Shown here piece after piece: positions 1-10,345 of a DNA stretch of 64,000 bases. The DNA is from Cichorium intybus (lineage: Eukaryota > Streptophyta > Magnoliopsida > Asterales > Asteraceae). The stretch is from contig CM042012.1 of the NCBI GenBank assembly GCA_023525715.1, positions 62,183,705-62,247,704 on the forward strand. The letters are read 5' to 3'. Position 1 is the stretch's first letter. Each line of letters starts with the position of its first letter. The position numbers and the translations under genes were made by a program. The notes below the pieces were generated by a model. The model was not told where the DNA came from. It made no database searches and saw nothing but the letters and a program-made list of their open reading frames with translations.

Positions 1-20
1 AGGGCTGGAGGGGCAGCCAT
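1..20 (-). CDS. Copia-type gag, first codons only (runs off the window)
   Basis: On the minus strand an ATG at 20-18 opens a frame beginning M-A-A-P-P-A before the window ends. It lies about 40 bases downstream of a primer binding site and a short LTR on the same strand (60-211), so this is most likely the start of the gag or polyprotein of a Ty1/copia element whose body lies to the left. Too little sequence is present to judge whether it is intact. Confidence 0.5.
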
Positions 21-59
21 CGCAGAAGGAGAAGGGGGAAGATTAAGGTTTAGAGAAAA

Positions 60-71
60 TATCTGATACCA
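60..71 (-). other. Primer binding site, Copia (initiator-Met type)
   Basis: Minus-strand TGGTATCAGAT directly follows an LTR end in CA. This is the usual complement of the 3' end of plant initiator tRNA-Met used by Copia elements, with the last bases changed from the consensus TGGTATCAGAGC. Confidence 0.65.
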
Positions 72-211
72 TGTGAGATTACGTATTTCCCATAATTGGA
101 ATCATTAGCATTACATAAAATATATACCATACAAAATACAACAGTGGGTCTATAGTTGCTATACAATAATAATTGGACTGGGCTAAATACTAATATACAT
201 TAATGTCAACA
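72..211 (-). mobile_element. Short Copia LTR, 5' LTR of an element leaving the window
   Basis: Read on the minus strand, this 140-base AT-rich segment starts TGTTGAC and ends CTCACA, immediately before the primer binding site. Its length fits the short LTRs of many plant Copia elements. The partner LTR and target duplication are outside the window, so the outer border at 211 rests only on the TG...CA signature. Confidence 0.6.
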
Positions 212-852
212 ACCACAATGTTATTATTGTTTCAACTTCAAATAAATCTTTTTCATTAGATTTAAAATTTATCATGTTTATATTGAATTGATTGTATTGA
301 ATTGATTGTATGATTATACATAAAAATTCAAGAGACAGTTCATATACAAATATCAAGTTGCTTTATTATAGATGTGTCCATTTTATCACACTTCACCTCT
401 TCTTTAGTATCAATTTTCTTTGTTGATAGCTTTTTTCATTTCATTATCTTCTTTAATTTAGACTTAACCTCTCTTCTTTAATTCATTTTCAAGATAAATT
501 CATTGGTCACTGCAGTTTTAAAACCGAACAAAATGACAAAACGACCCCCAAACAAAAAAAGCAAAAGCGATAAAAACCGAATTGTTCATCTCTAAAACTT
601 CAAAAACCGATCACATAGGTTTTCGGGTTGGTTTCAGCAAAATAACCAAATCGAACTACATATAAGTTTGTCAAAGTTGAATAAGTTATCGTAGAAACCT
701 TTTTAAAACATAACTTATATATTAATTATGCTTTTAGATTTGTAATCTCTCTACGATTTATCACTTTACGTATTATATTTTTTTCCTTTTATTTATAACT
801 TACAAATAAATGAGTTTTATAACACCCATAAAAATTATTTACTGTAGTCAAA
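212..852. other. AT-rich intergenic sequence
   Basis: No gene is supported here. A short tandem repeat of attgaattgattgt lies near 282-312. From about 510 to 660 there is a run rich in aaaccga/aaccgaac words, which recurs at 6220-6370, suggesting a dispersed repeat family. Confidence 0.5.
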
Positions 853-1033
853 AGAAGTCAAACTTGTAGTTTCACATTACCTCATCCGTTCCACGGAGTT
901 CAATGTTAGTGCCACTAGGAGACAAATTATGATTTCTACTAAAAAAAACCTTTCCACATATAGAAGTCAAAATTGTAGTTTCACATTACCTCATCGGTTC
1001 TACGGAGTTCAATGTTAGTGCCGCTAGGAGACA
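853..1033 (+). repeat. Direct repeat, two 72-bp copies about 109 bp apart
   Basis: The segments 853-924 and 962-1033 match at nearly every base, including ttcacattacctcatc and ttcaatgttagtgcc, differing at a handful of positions. The 37-base spacer is unrelated. No coding frame is shared. Confidence 0.8.
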
Positions 1034-1042
1034 TATATATAA

Positions 1043-1362
1043 ATAAAGGTTATTGTTATAAAAATCATTAAATTTGTCAAAAATATTTAATTTTATTATT
1101 TTATATATTTTTTGTTTATAGACGTTTTAAATTTATATATGTTTTATTAAAACTCTTAAGTTTGACAGGAATGCTCGATTTTACCATTGTGTCTTGTTAT
1201 AAAACCTATCAAACTGAAAGGTAAAACCGAACATTTCTGTCAAACTTAAGAATTTTAAAGAATCAAAATAAATTTAAGAGCTTTTATGAACAAAAAATAC
1301 ATAAAAGATAAACCCGAATATTTCTTATAAATTCAAGAGTTTTTATGACAATAACCCTATAT
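1043..1362. mobile_element. Foldback element / large-TIR MITE
   Basis: The two halves are imperfect inverted repeats over the full length. The outer arms aggttattgttataaaaa (1048-1065) and tttttatgacaataaccc (1340-1357) pair. The inner arms 1155-1185 and 1220-1250 pair over 31 bases with three mismatches around a 34-base loop. It has no coding capacity. I could not fix a target duplication, so the superfamily is open. Confidence 0.75.
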
Positions 1363-1850
1363 TTACAATTCTATACATGAAGGTGGCGCCAAACAACCAT
1401 ATAAAAGAAAAATGTTTTTACAAAGATCAGTATATTTAAGTAAAGATTTTTATTACCATATTTCAACCATAATGATTTGGAATATATAGATTTGAATTCA
1501 GTTATGTGTCCCTATATCATAATCATGTTGAAAATATTGATCATATGATTTTGGGTTGGGAAGTGGTAATTTTTGTTCGATCTTTTGTTAGTCGTTGGTG
1601 GCAACTTACATTTACTATTATTGGCTTGGTCAATGAATGGTTGACGTGGATTGATTCAATACTGATGAATGCAGTTCAACGCTCGTATTTTTAAGTGGTT
1701 GTGTTTATAACTTAATTTTGGTTTGGAAGATAGGACGTGATTTTGTACAACGCCCCCTAATGCTCGGAAAAACCCCATTTTTGAAAGCGTCTTGCCATCG
1801 AATAATAATCTAGTGCTTAAAAAAAATACTAACCATCGACTTCATACTTA
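1363..1850. other. Intergenic, nothing recognised
   Basis: AT-rich sequence with one short open frame (1506-1694) that shows no family features and has a non-ATG start. I see no gene or element here. Confidence 0.4.
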
Positions 1851-2204
1851 TTAGAACAAGGGGTGTGGTTAACAATTTACCATTCATCCCAAAAGATTTT
1901 GATGCCACGTTGGCGCTACTTCATTTTCCCTCGTTAACCTATCATCCCTTAAATTCTAGGAAATGATATCTCCTAACTACCACTCATTTTTTTAAATTAA
2001 ATAAATAAATAATTAAACCCAACTTCAAATTCTACTCTTTTTTTTTAAAATTAAAGCATTTCGTTAATTAAGAAATAAAAGTTACAACCGTTAAATAAAA
2101 CGACAAATGTAAAATTAAAAACGACAAATAAACCCGCAACATACAAATTAAAAAAAGATAACTGAAACGATAAATGGAAAACTTAAAAAAAAAATAAACG
2201 ACAA

Positions 2205-3374
2205 CCTACGAGCAATATTTTGCCATGATATCCGCTTTTAATTCTAAAACCATCTCAAGTTGTTCTCCCTCGAGACCCTCCTCCGGATTCGACGTAAAAA
2301 ACTTGATATCTTTTAAACATTTTTTTCTTCATGTACTCGTTGACGTTCTTGGCGGAGTTTGATACGTTCGTCCCAGACTCGTTGTTTGTCTTCCAATGCT
2401 TTTTTGTCAAACTCAATCCAGTCGACAAGACTTAAATTGTAGTGTTCAAATTCCAACCGCATAAGTGACACGTCTTCGTTATCTTCCGACCCCCTCCCGC
2501 ATTTGACGAACTCGCTTTTCCTTTTCTTTTTGCGGCATCTCCTCCCATTGGCCGGCGGAATTCAGGAAAATCGAGCGGGTCTTCTTCGAGTTCATACTCG
2601 TTCAAATCGATGTTGATACGAGCGTCGGAGGAGGTAGTGTGGTGGCTTGATTCAAAAGTTTTTGAACGCTTTCTTGCCGCGGCCGAAACGTCGGTTTTGA
2701 CGTTTGAATCATGCCATTTTTTTGCATTTTTCGACAATCCGCCAAAACTCAACGTATCGGAAAGACGTTCCCTTATTGTTGGATTTGTAAATTTTTAGTG
2801 TTTCCTCAAAAACATGTTGCTCCATTTGGCCGCTCTTCTGATACGTTCGCAAATTGTGGAACAACCCGTTAAACTTCATTACCACACGATTTATATCGCG
2901 GTATTTTGTTGTCAACGAGTCGTTGGAACGGTAAGGCTCGCGACCTAACTCTTGGTGAAAGCGCTCCCGTATCCATATCCAAAAGTGCTCGGCCGCTTGG
3001 GCGTTTCCGACGGCCGCATCCTCGGAAACGTCAATCCACGAATGGGCTAACGCGATTTCTTCGGCGGTTGTCCACTTTTGTCTCTCCGACACTTGTTCCA
3101 GTGAGGCTTGTGTGTCGGGAACGGAATCGGATATTGGGTTTTGGAATTGTTGGGTTGGTGTGTCGCGAAATGGATGAAAATTTTGGTATAAATTTTGCGG
3201 TTGCATTTGCGGGTAACCCAACATTTGATATGGGAAAACGTTGGGTGAGTAAATCAGTTGGTCCATTTGTGGACGGTAAACGTTGGGTGTGCAGTATTGT
3301 TCGAAACCGAAAACGTTTTGTCGATTTCGATTCGATGACGAGGTTTGATTGTTTGAAGAATTTTGAGAAGACAT
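2205..3374 (-). pseudogene. Harbinger ORF1-like Myb/trihelix protein (NAM-associated C-terminus type), frameshifted
   Basis: The minus-strand frame from ATG at 3374 gives a Gln/Asn-rich head (residues 1-95) and then a Myb/SANT-like domain around W101 (QKWTTAEEIALAHSW), with RYRDIN- and FWRIV-type helices characteristic of the DNA-binding partner of plant Harbinger transposases. The frame then breaks. One extra A near 2730 shifts it to a frame reading NAKKWHDSN and RRPMGGDAAKRKGK. A break in a G run near 2495 shifts it to LEFEHYNLSLVDWIEFDKK and a charged helix. A third break near 2320 leads to EMVLELKADIMAKY. The order and content match the 'No apical meristem-associated' C-terminal family. 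In the full-length protein this partner would help the transposase bind element ends. Three frameshifts make it a relic. Confidence 0.75.
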
Positions 3375-3527
3375 TTTTTAAGTTGTTTTGAGAGAATTGG
3401 ATGTAAAAGAGTATATAGAAGTGTGATTTTATTTGTGTAATAAAAAGTATATATAGTTGGGTAAATTTTCATAAAAATTTGTTATTATTTTTTTTATTCT
3501 TTATGTAGCCGCTAAAGAGCCGTTTTT

Positions 3528-3553
3528 GGGGGGGGGGGGGGGGGGGGGGGGGG
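3528..3553 (+). repeat. Poly-G tract, 26 bases
   Basis: An uninterrupted run of 26 G, unusually long for an AT-rich plant region and prone to length error in assembly. The Pro-rich reverse frame across it (3501-3728) is an artefact of the tract. Confidence 0.9.
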
Positions 3554-3727
3554 TTGCAAAACTCTCCAAACAGTGGAGGCCAATATGCAAACAAATACCC
3601 TTGGTCATCGCACGGTGTGGTAACCCCTTACCAGGCCCTTCACCGTGGCCACCTACCCAAGTGGGACGGTGTTCCGGTACGGTGAAGCCCTTCCACCGTA
3701 GACACCGCACACCACTATTTGATGGCA

Positions 3728-4690
3728 CCCTTTGCCACCGGAGAAGACATTAACGAGCATCTAGAGAACTATGTTAAACCTGGAGATGGAGAAGCATCAG
3801 GCAAAGTAAATCACAGAAAAAAATCGACGTGCCACAATCCATTTTCGTCATTGGAAAAGACCTTAACGGCCTATCACCTCACTCTCTCCCCTTAGGCCCT
3901 CACGCTTCTTTTTCCCTCGGTATCATCTCCAACAAACCAATTGCTTCCACTGGCATCCATTCCGGCCCCCTCAAGTTTCTTCTTCCTTCGTCGTTAAGAC
4001 CGATATGTTTCAATGTAGATCCCAGCTTTGGTTTGAATCACGTTTACCCTTGCCTCGGTCGGGGGCCGCTGCAACTGTAGCTCCGATGGTTGTGAAATAT
4101 CGAGAACATGATCCCATGTAGTTGAACATTTTAGCAATCAATGTAGTTCCAGATATATTGATCTCGTTTATCTAGGAGACAATCGACATTCAAGATCTTT
4201 CTTAAGTTTACATCGATTAGATTATAGTTGTGTACGATTAAAACCAAATGCACAACATGGGTGCTCTTCTGCGTATTTATATCTGCAATACATCAGATTT
4301 AAGAAAGAAACAGAATGAAGGTATGAGAAGAGAGAGGTGCTGGGAAGTTCAAACCCAGCAGAAATAAAAAAACTTTCCCTTTTGACCCTTTCATATTCTT
4401 TTCGAACTCTGGAACATCCTCTTCGATGATTTCGAAAAGTGACTTTGGTGATTGAATTGCTGATAAACTTTCAAAAGGAAAAGACAGGTTACTGGAAAAA
4501 TAGGGTTCAATACTTCTCCACCTCTTTAACCCTTCCTGGAGCGTGAAAAAAGATCAGTGCGAAAGTGAAGAAGCAGGATTCGTACATACGTGAATGGGTT
4601 GTATTTGTCGGACGTGAAACAATTTCGTTGCCAAAAGCGAAGAAGTAACGTGAGAAAGAAGGGCAAGAAGTGAAGAACTCGAGTTTTATT
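3728..4690. other. Possible gene fragment, not recognised
   Basis: This stretch is less AT-rich than its surroundings. It holds an open frame at 3829-4080 (83 codons, GTG start) rich in Ser/Pro/Leu. The rest (4080-4690) reads like spliced-gene or UTR sequence in both orientations without a lasting frame. I do not recognise a family. It could be a captured or decayed gene end. Confidence 0.3.
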
Positions 4691-5209
4691 ATATGAGGGC
4701 CATATATTTTTTAATTTATAAATAATAACAAAAATAATAAATTAATTACAAAATAAACATATGAGGGCAATAGAGTCTTTTTATGTCCGGTAGAGACCAA
4801 ATACGCAACAAAATCAATAATGCTCATTCTATTCATACCCCCATACACACATAAAATTACAAAGTATACCCCCATGAATGTGTGTGTTGGGGGTAGCTAT
4901 AGCACAACCCAATCAATAAATATGGAGGGTCCGACTTCCGAATTAAAAAAAAAGTTAAGGACCAAACTTTCAAATTACCCAAAATCACATGGATTATTCG
5001 TGTAATATTCTCTATATTATAAAACTATAATATTATATAACTTGAGTATTATAATTGATTACTTACTAAATTTATCTATGTATTTAACTATATTTACCTT
5101 ATAGTTTAATTACAATTATACATTATACATTGCTAATATAACAAGAATAATTTCATTATCACATTGTTTGTTTTTATTTTTTTCTAAAGGTAGGAGGTGT
5201 CGTTGCAAG
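4691..5209. other. AT-rich intergenic sequence
   Basis: Contains two copies of atatgaggg(c/g)... near 4693 and 4759 and the phrase ttaaggaccaaac near 4954, common at the ends of plant Mutator-like elements. I could not assemble an element. Confidence 0.35.
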
Positions 5210-5371
5210 ATGACGGGAGTTGGAGGGACGGGCCAGCAGAGTGACGGTTCCGTCATGTACGGGTTTGCGAAAGATAGGTGGTGTATCATGTATGGGTTGG
5301 TGAACCTGTTTTGGTTGGTGTGGGCGGCTTGTACTGTGTGCTTTTGTTATTTGTATATTGTAGTGAGTTGA
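5210..5371 (+). CDS. Small ORF with one predicted membrane helix, unrecognised
   Basis: The ATG at 5210 opens 53 codons ending at 5371. The first half is Gly/Ser-rich (MTGVGGTGQQSDGSV); the second half is a hydrophobic stretch (LVNLFWLVWAACTVCFCYLY) long enough to span a membrane. There is no homolog I can name. A frame this short occurs by chance, and no promoter or splice context supports it. Confidence 0.2.
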   Translation: MTGVGGTGQQSDGSVMYGFAKDRWCIMYGLVNLFWLVWAACTVCFCYLYIVVS

Positions 5372-6642
5372 GAAAGATGATTTACCAGTATTGTGAGTTG
5401 ATGAAAGATGTACATAAGATGAGAAAGAAACGCTAATGTCAATTGTGGGTTAAAAAGGTTGGGACAGATGGTTTCCGCTGTCCTAAAACATTAACAACGG
5501 TGCTATAAACATGTGATACTGTCGAGATTTAACTTTTCAAACGACATATCATTCAATTGTTGAAGCATGTATGATTTGTTCATGAGTCAATTCAGTTTTG
5601 GAGTAAATGATTGCAGTAAACCACTTTGACGGTGATTATTGTTAAAATGTTAATAATAATAATAATAATAATATAATACAACCTGGATACAAATTTACTA
5701 CTTAAACTTTGTTATTGTCTTTCATTAAATCGAATTAATTGTTTTATTTCCATGTGATATAATTATCATATATTAGAAACAAACAATTGATTATTATAAA
5801 TTACATATAGTTAGGATATGTATGATATTCATAAAGCTAGTACTATATTGTAAGCTTTCTGTGATATGAGACCTTAGTTTTAAGGGAGGCCAGAGAAGGA
5901 TTACGACGCGCGTCGATGTCTTACTAAAACGAAGCAAAAAAAATAGATTTTATTTTTAATCTAAATCTTGATAATAACAAAAATTTGGTTTTAAGACTTA
6001 TAATTTGTATTTTTTGGTCATGTAAATATATTTTAAAATTTCTTAAATATGTTTTAGTCATAGTTTACATTTTTTTTAACAATTTAACAAGTAAATCTCC
6101 ACAAAGTCGCTTTATATTTGTAAAAGATTTATTAGAAATCCAAAAAATATTATTATTATAATCAATCGGTTTTGTGGTTTTAAAACAGCTCTAATATAAA
6201 AAGCACACTATAACTATTGAAGTTTATAAACCGAATCGAACCATATAACCGAACAATACTTAAAACCGTAAACAGCACATAATACAAAAACCAAACAATA
6301 CAATTTTAACAATTTAAAAACCAATTTATGCGGTTTTCGATACGATTTAAACCTAAAACTGCATCATGCTCACCCCTAATTAAACCACATTGATGATGGT
6401 ATAAACTAGTTGTTACTTTGAATATCACTTTTAGAGGATATTTATACTTAGATTAATATAGATGATTAATTACATACGATATGATACACATAAACAATCT
6501 ATAATATAATATTAATTATAATATAAATAACAATATGTTTTGATGTCAGTATTTTTTAAATAGACGGAGTATGATATTTAGATGGAGACTTCAAAAAAGT
6601 CCTAATGGACATAATCAACGAATCATTACATACATTATAAAC
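5372..6642. other. AT-rich intergenic sequence with an (AAT)n microsatellite
   Basis: An (AAT) array sits at about 5651-5673. The stretch 6220-6370 is rich in aaccgaa/aaaccg words like those at 510-660. No frame of interest is present, and AT content is very high around 6480-6560. Confidence 0.5.
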
Positions 6643-6645
6643 TTA

Positions 6646-7697
6646 GACCATTCGGTATGGAAGCGGTGAACGAGGGGCGAGGTCCAGGTGGACGCCATCA
6701 CCGCACGGGAACACCGCCCCAGTTGGGGTGTGACCTGCGGTGATGGTCATCGCAGGGTTGCTTCATCGCCCGGTGTTGAGTTTAACATTTACAGTTTTGG
6801 TCCCTGGATTTATGGTGGATTTTAAAATTAACCTTGCCAACGGCTATTTTAACGGTCAATTAAAAAAATTAATTTTTTTTTATATTTTCCAACTATAAAT
6901 ACCCATATTCACACATAAAAAACTACACATCTCTTTCTCACTAAAATCCATTGTTTTTACATCTATTTCTCACTCAAAAGATGGCTGCCGTCGGTAATGG
7001 AAATAATCGTCGGATATGGGCTCAAACTCACGAAGCCGCTTTGGCAACCGCGTGGCTCAACGTCAACGAAGACTTTAGAGTCAACGGCAACGACTACCGT
7101 CCATTCTGGGAACTTGTCAAATAATCGTTTAAAACTATACTAGGCGTAGTTAATTATGCGAGTAGGGATCACCTTTCTTTCAAATGGAGGAATATGTCAC
7201 GAACAATAAGTAAATTTCAACAAATTTACTTAAACATATGGGGAAACCGCCAACCCGGTGCAACTGACGAAGAGATCCTTCAGGAATCCCAAGCATAGTT
7301 TCGGGCGACATACGACACAGACTTCCCACACCTTGCTGCGTGGAATGTTGTGAAAAATTCACCTCAATATCGTGCAATTTAATTATCGCATTTAGGTTTT
7401 ACTTTCCCGTTTCTACAATTTTAATTGTCGTTTTAGGTTATTAAATGTTCCCGTTTGTAGGATTTTAATTATCGTATACGTTTTTTATTTTGCAATGTTA
7501 TGTTTTTAATTAAATGTTAGTTGGTTAATTTAATGTTTTTAGTGGTGAAATTAAATTTTTATTTATTTAAAATAAAAAAGTGAGGGGTTGGTGAGGGTTT
7601 ACCATTTCCTAGTTTTGAAGGGGGTGAGGGGAAGATGAGGTGGAGCCTACGTGGCACTCCAACCCCTCACACCAAGAGGTTACCACACTTGTTAGTC
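6646..7697 (+). mobile_element. PIF/Harbinger-type element with TTA target duplication
   Basis: Flanked by TTA at 6643-6645 and 7698-7700. The ends are GACCATTCGGTATGG on the left and, reverse-complemented, GACTAACAAGTGTGG on the right: imperfect TIRs sharing GAC..A....GT.TGG. It is 1052 bp and carries an ORF1-like relic but no transposase. The left 130 bases are GC-rich with repeated caccgc words; the right part has gaggggttggtgagg-type words. It is a sister of the element at 1854-3727, in the opposite orientation. Confidence 0.75.
6981..7382 (+). pseudogene. Harbinger ORF1-like Myb/SANT protein, truncated with two in-frame stops
   Basis: The ATG at 6981 opens a frame with WAQTHEAALATAWLNVNED, RPFWELVK, LSFKWRNMSRTISKFQQIY and a final TDFPHLAAWNVVKNSPQYR. 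These match successive blocks of the trihelix/NAM-associated ORF1 family. Two in-frame stops (near 7122 and 7298) break it, and the body stops short of the Lys-rich C-terminal half. A TATA-like context (actataaatac, about 6892) and a CT-rich leader precede it. It is inside a Harbinger-type element on the same strand. Confidence 0.7.
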
Positions 7698-7700
7698 TTA

Positions 7701-8130
7701 TAGTGGCCTTCAATACGAAATGAGGGAAACAATCAACTCATTGGTTGTTAGAATGTCATTCTTAATTTATTGTAAATTATATATATATTAATTAGCAAAT
7801 TTTTATTATTAAATTCAGATCATAGTATTATTGGTAAAATATAGGATACAAATTGTAAATAAGTTTTGATTTGAAAATAGCAATTTTGATTCTTCTTATA
7901 ATAAACTTTTATATTTACGTTTTTCCCCTCAACTAATTTTGAATTAATTGTTTTCACCTTATTTATTATAAAGTTATATTATTGGTATTTCGTAAGTTAC
8001 TATTCCAGACCCTTATTATATTTTAAAGTTACATTTTTCGTCATTTACGTAATTTGTCTTTGTCGAGCTGCATTTTTTCAATATACGGGGCTTCCGCAGC
8101 ATCGTGCGGACTGTCCGAATACTAGTTACA
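7701..8130. other. AT-rich intergenic sequence
   Basis: No gene or element recognised. It forms the left flank of the Pack-MULE that follows. Confidence 0.4.
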
Positions 8131-8458
8131 AAGTAAATTACAGTTTTGGTTCTTGTGGTTTGGCTGATTTTTCGCATTGGTCCCTGAACTCGAAATCTCA
8201 CATTCTTGCTCATGTGGTTCACATTTGCTAACACATTTGGTCCTTAGTCCATGTCAAAAGACATTTTTAACCTTTTTATTTTTTATTTCTTTTTCTTTTA
8301 ACACTTTATTTATTTTGATTATTAAAAAAAAGAAAAGAAAAAATCCACCCCTTTAAGAGAAGCAGATCGAGAGAAGCGGCTGGTTAAGGCGGAGACATCT
8401 TCATCGTCGCTTTCAGACTCACTATGTAACATCATTCCGCTCAATTCTTTGTTTGCAG

Positions 8459-8882
8459 TACGCATTGGTTTGCTTGATATCATATCCGTTTTTGGTGGGA
8501 GTTTGTTGTCTAGGCTTTTCCTTCAATCGAATATATCAGTTAGCGCATCTGGTGCGGTTTTTGGGTTGTTGGGTGCATTGCTATCGGAACTCATAACTAA
8601 CCGGACTATATATGGTAACAAAGTGGCAGCACTCGTGACCCTTGTGATCATCATTGTTATCAATCTAGCGGTCGGGATTCTGCCACAGGTCGATAATTTT
8701 GCTCATCTTGGTGGATTTTCATCTGGTTTTCTTCTTGGATTTGTGTTTTTAATGCGCCTTCAATTCGGATGGGTTAGCCAAAGATACGCGCTGCCGCCTT
8801 ATTCTAGGGCTGGAGCTAAACCAAAATACAAAATGTATCAACGCATTCTCTCGATCGCTTCATTAATCCTTGTGGTGGCTGG
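8459..8882 (+). pseudogene. Captured exon of a rhomboid-like intramembrane protease
   Basis: The frame from 8459 encodes the C-terminal half of a plant rhomboid-like (RBL) protein: VRIGLLDIISVFGGS, the TM4 segment SVSASGAVFGLLGALLSE with the catalytic Ser of the GxSG motif (the first Gly is Ser here), and the TM6 segment NFAHLGGFSSGFLLGF with the catalytic His, then QFGWVSQRYALPPYS. Rhomboids cut membrane proteins inside the bilayer with this Ser-His pair. The piece is bounded by a splice acceptor (tttgcag, ending 8458) and a donor (gg|gtaaga, 8883), so it is one genomic exon of 424 bp copied with intron edges, not a retrocopy. The N-terminal exons are missing. It lies inside a Pack-MULE and cannot make a whole protease. 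Confidence 0.85.
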
Positions 8883-8906
8883 GTAAGAAAATTTTATTGA
8901 GATGTT

Positions 8907-9186
8907 GAGATTGGTTAACACACGAAGCTCGGTTAGTGATGATAAAGATCCGGATATCTCCTTCAACAAGTCATCTTTCTCTTTAATAGCTTCAGCTAAC
9001 TGTGCCGATAACTTCTCATTCACTCTAGAAACCTCATCTCTCTGGCGAGAAATGTCATCGCGTTCTTAATCGCTTCGTGTGCGAGAACTTTCAATCGGTT
9101 AAACGAAGTTTGCAATTCGGATTTCGAATTCTCTGCCGCCTCATGAGCTTTCCGTTCACGATCAAGCTCCGCAATTGGAGGTGAAC
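8907..9186 (-). pseudogene. Captured fragment of a long coiled-coil protein gene
   Basis: The minus strand reads ELDRERKAHEAAENSKSELQ in one frame, then after a one-base shift near 9060 RDDISRQRDEVSRVNEKLSA followed by QLAEAIKEKDDLLKEI. The heptad-like, Glu/Lys-rich composition is that of plant long coiled-coil proteins. I cannot name the gene. It abuts the rhomboid exon in the opposite orientation inside the Pack-MULE, so two host genes were captured tail to tail. The frameshift makes it non-functional. Confidence 0.6.
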
Positions 9187-9331
9187 AAAAAATGCGGGTG
9201 GGGGTGGGTTAAGCCGCTTGGTAATTGGGGATGGGCGTGAGTTTTTTTTTAATAATAAAAAATAAATAAATTGTTAAAAGAAAAGGAAAAAAGAAATAAA
9301 AAGGATAAAAATATCTTTTGACATGGACTAA

Positions 9332-10229
9332 GGGTGTGTTTGTTTACCTCTTAATTGAGTTATTAAGAGGTAAGTTCTGAATTGGTAGATTAAGAGTGTT
9401 TGCTTCCCTCTTAACTTTTGCCACTTAATTAAAAAGAAGCCTCTTAAACACACAGATATTAGGGTATGTCTGAAAAACAAAAAGAGGCGTGTTCTCCTTT
9501 TTGCCCTACGTATCCCTCCCCATTGAAGCCGTTGAAGCCGCCTCTCTCTTTTCTTCTCCTCTCTTCTTCTTCTCCAATGTTCTTGACAACGCTCCTCCAC
9601 CGCTGATCTATCTCTCCACCGCCGATCTATCTCTCCACACAGCAGCCGTCTGAAGTGCATAATCGATTATTCTGACTTGAATCACCTGATCGGGAACACA
9701 CGTCCATGGCTCTGCGGCGCTTATACATCTTACCAATACTGCCGCCCACACGCCACTCCATTGTCCCAAATCCCATTGCCGGCCGCCGCAAACAGATTGC
9801 TTGACGGGAACTGCCCAGGATCATATCCATAACACGCCATGGCTGTTAATTTCAGCAATCAAATCAACATAAGACCTTGTATGATCAATTGTGTTAAAAT
9901 AGATACAGATGGAGGAGCTTACGTAGGAATGGGGGACTGTATTGGGCGGAGGTGGTAATCAAAATTTTCAATTAGCCCAACATAAAATAGATACAGATGA
10001 GGAGGAAGGAGAGAGACGACTGCAGCCATTGAAGATGATCCATTTGTGGTAAAATTGAAGAGTATAGTCATAAGGGTAAAATAGTCATATTTTGCAATTA
10101 GCCCAGTAATTAAGAGGTGGTAATCAAACAATGTGTTAAAATTCAGCTCTTAAATTTTCAGGGCCTCTTAAACATCAAGACCTCTTAAGAATTCAGATTT
10201 TAAAGTTTAAGATCCTGTCAAACAGGACC
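9332..10229. mobile_element. Tourist-like (PIF/Harbinger) element nested in the Pack-MULE arm
   Basis: Flanked by TAA at 9329-9331 and 10230-10232. Removing 9332-10232 restores catggactaaggac, which matches the reverse complement of the MULE's left arm (tccttagtccatg, about 8241-8253). The ends GGGTGTGTTTGTTTACC and, reversed, GGTCCTGTTTGACAGG are weak TIRs. Subterminal cctcttaa/ttaagagg words recur at both ends. The interior (9480-9840) is CT- and GC-rich with short open frames that look like shadows; no transposase is present. Confidence 0.75.
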
Positions 10230-10345
10230 TAAGGACTAAATGTGTTAGCAAATGATAACCACAGTGGCAATAATGTGAGATTTCGAGTTCAGAGATTAAT
10301 ATGAAAAATCAGCCAAACCACACTGACCAAAACTGTAATTTACTC

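Larger units (their letters stand above)
1854..3727 (-). mobile_element. PIF/Harbinger-type non-autonomous element carrying an ORF1-like gene
   Basis: The left end GAACAAGGGGTGTGG follows a TTA (1851-1853), the usual Harbinger target triplet, and resembles the right terminus of the sister element at 6646-7697. The right part (about 3600-3727) shares with the sister's left end a GC-rich stretch of cggtgttc/cggtga words. The interior holds the broken ORF1-like gene on the minus strand. The exact right border is unresolved: I found no clean second TTA, and a 26-base G run at 3528 lies inside. Confidence 0.55.
8131..10345. mobile_element. Pack-MULE: Mutator-like element with captured gene pieces
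   Basis: Long terminal inverted repeats start AAGTAAATTACAG at 8131 and, on the other strand, GAGTAAATTACAG at 10345, and continue past 200 bases (aaatctcacatt, gctaacacattt, tagtccatgtcaaaaga, tttcttttaac) to near 8330 and 9240. The 9-base flanks ctagttaca and taaattata agree at only five positions, three of the four differences being transitions, so a decayed duplication is possible. Between the arms lie a rhomboid exon on + and a coiled-coil gene fragment on -. The right arm is split by a nested Tourist-like element at 9332-10229. Confidence 0.8.

Noticed and set aside
3501..3728. Pro-rich frame over the poly-G tract
   Set aside because: Artefact of the homopolymer.
9328..9830. Antisense Arg-rich frames in the Tourist-like element
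   Set aside because: They arise from CT-rich sequence and cross the element border; no homology.
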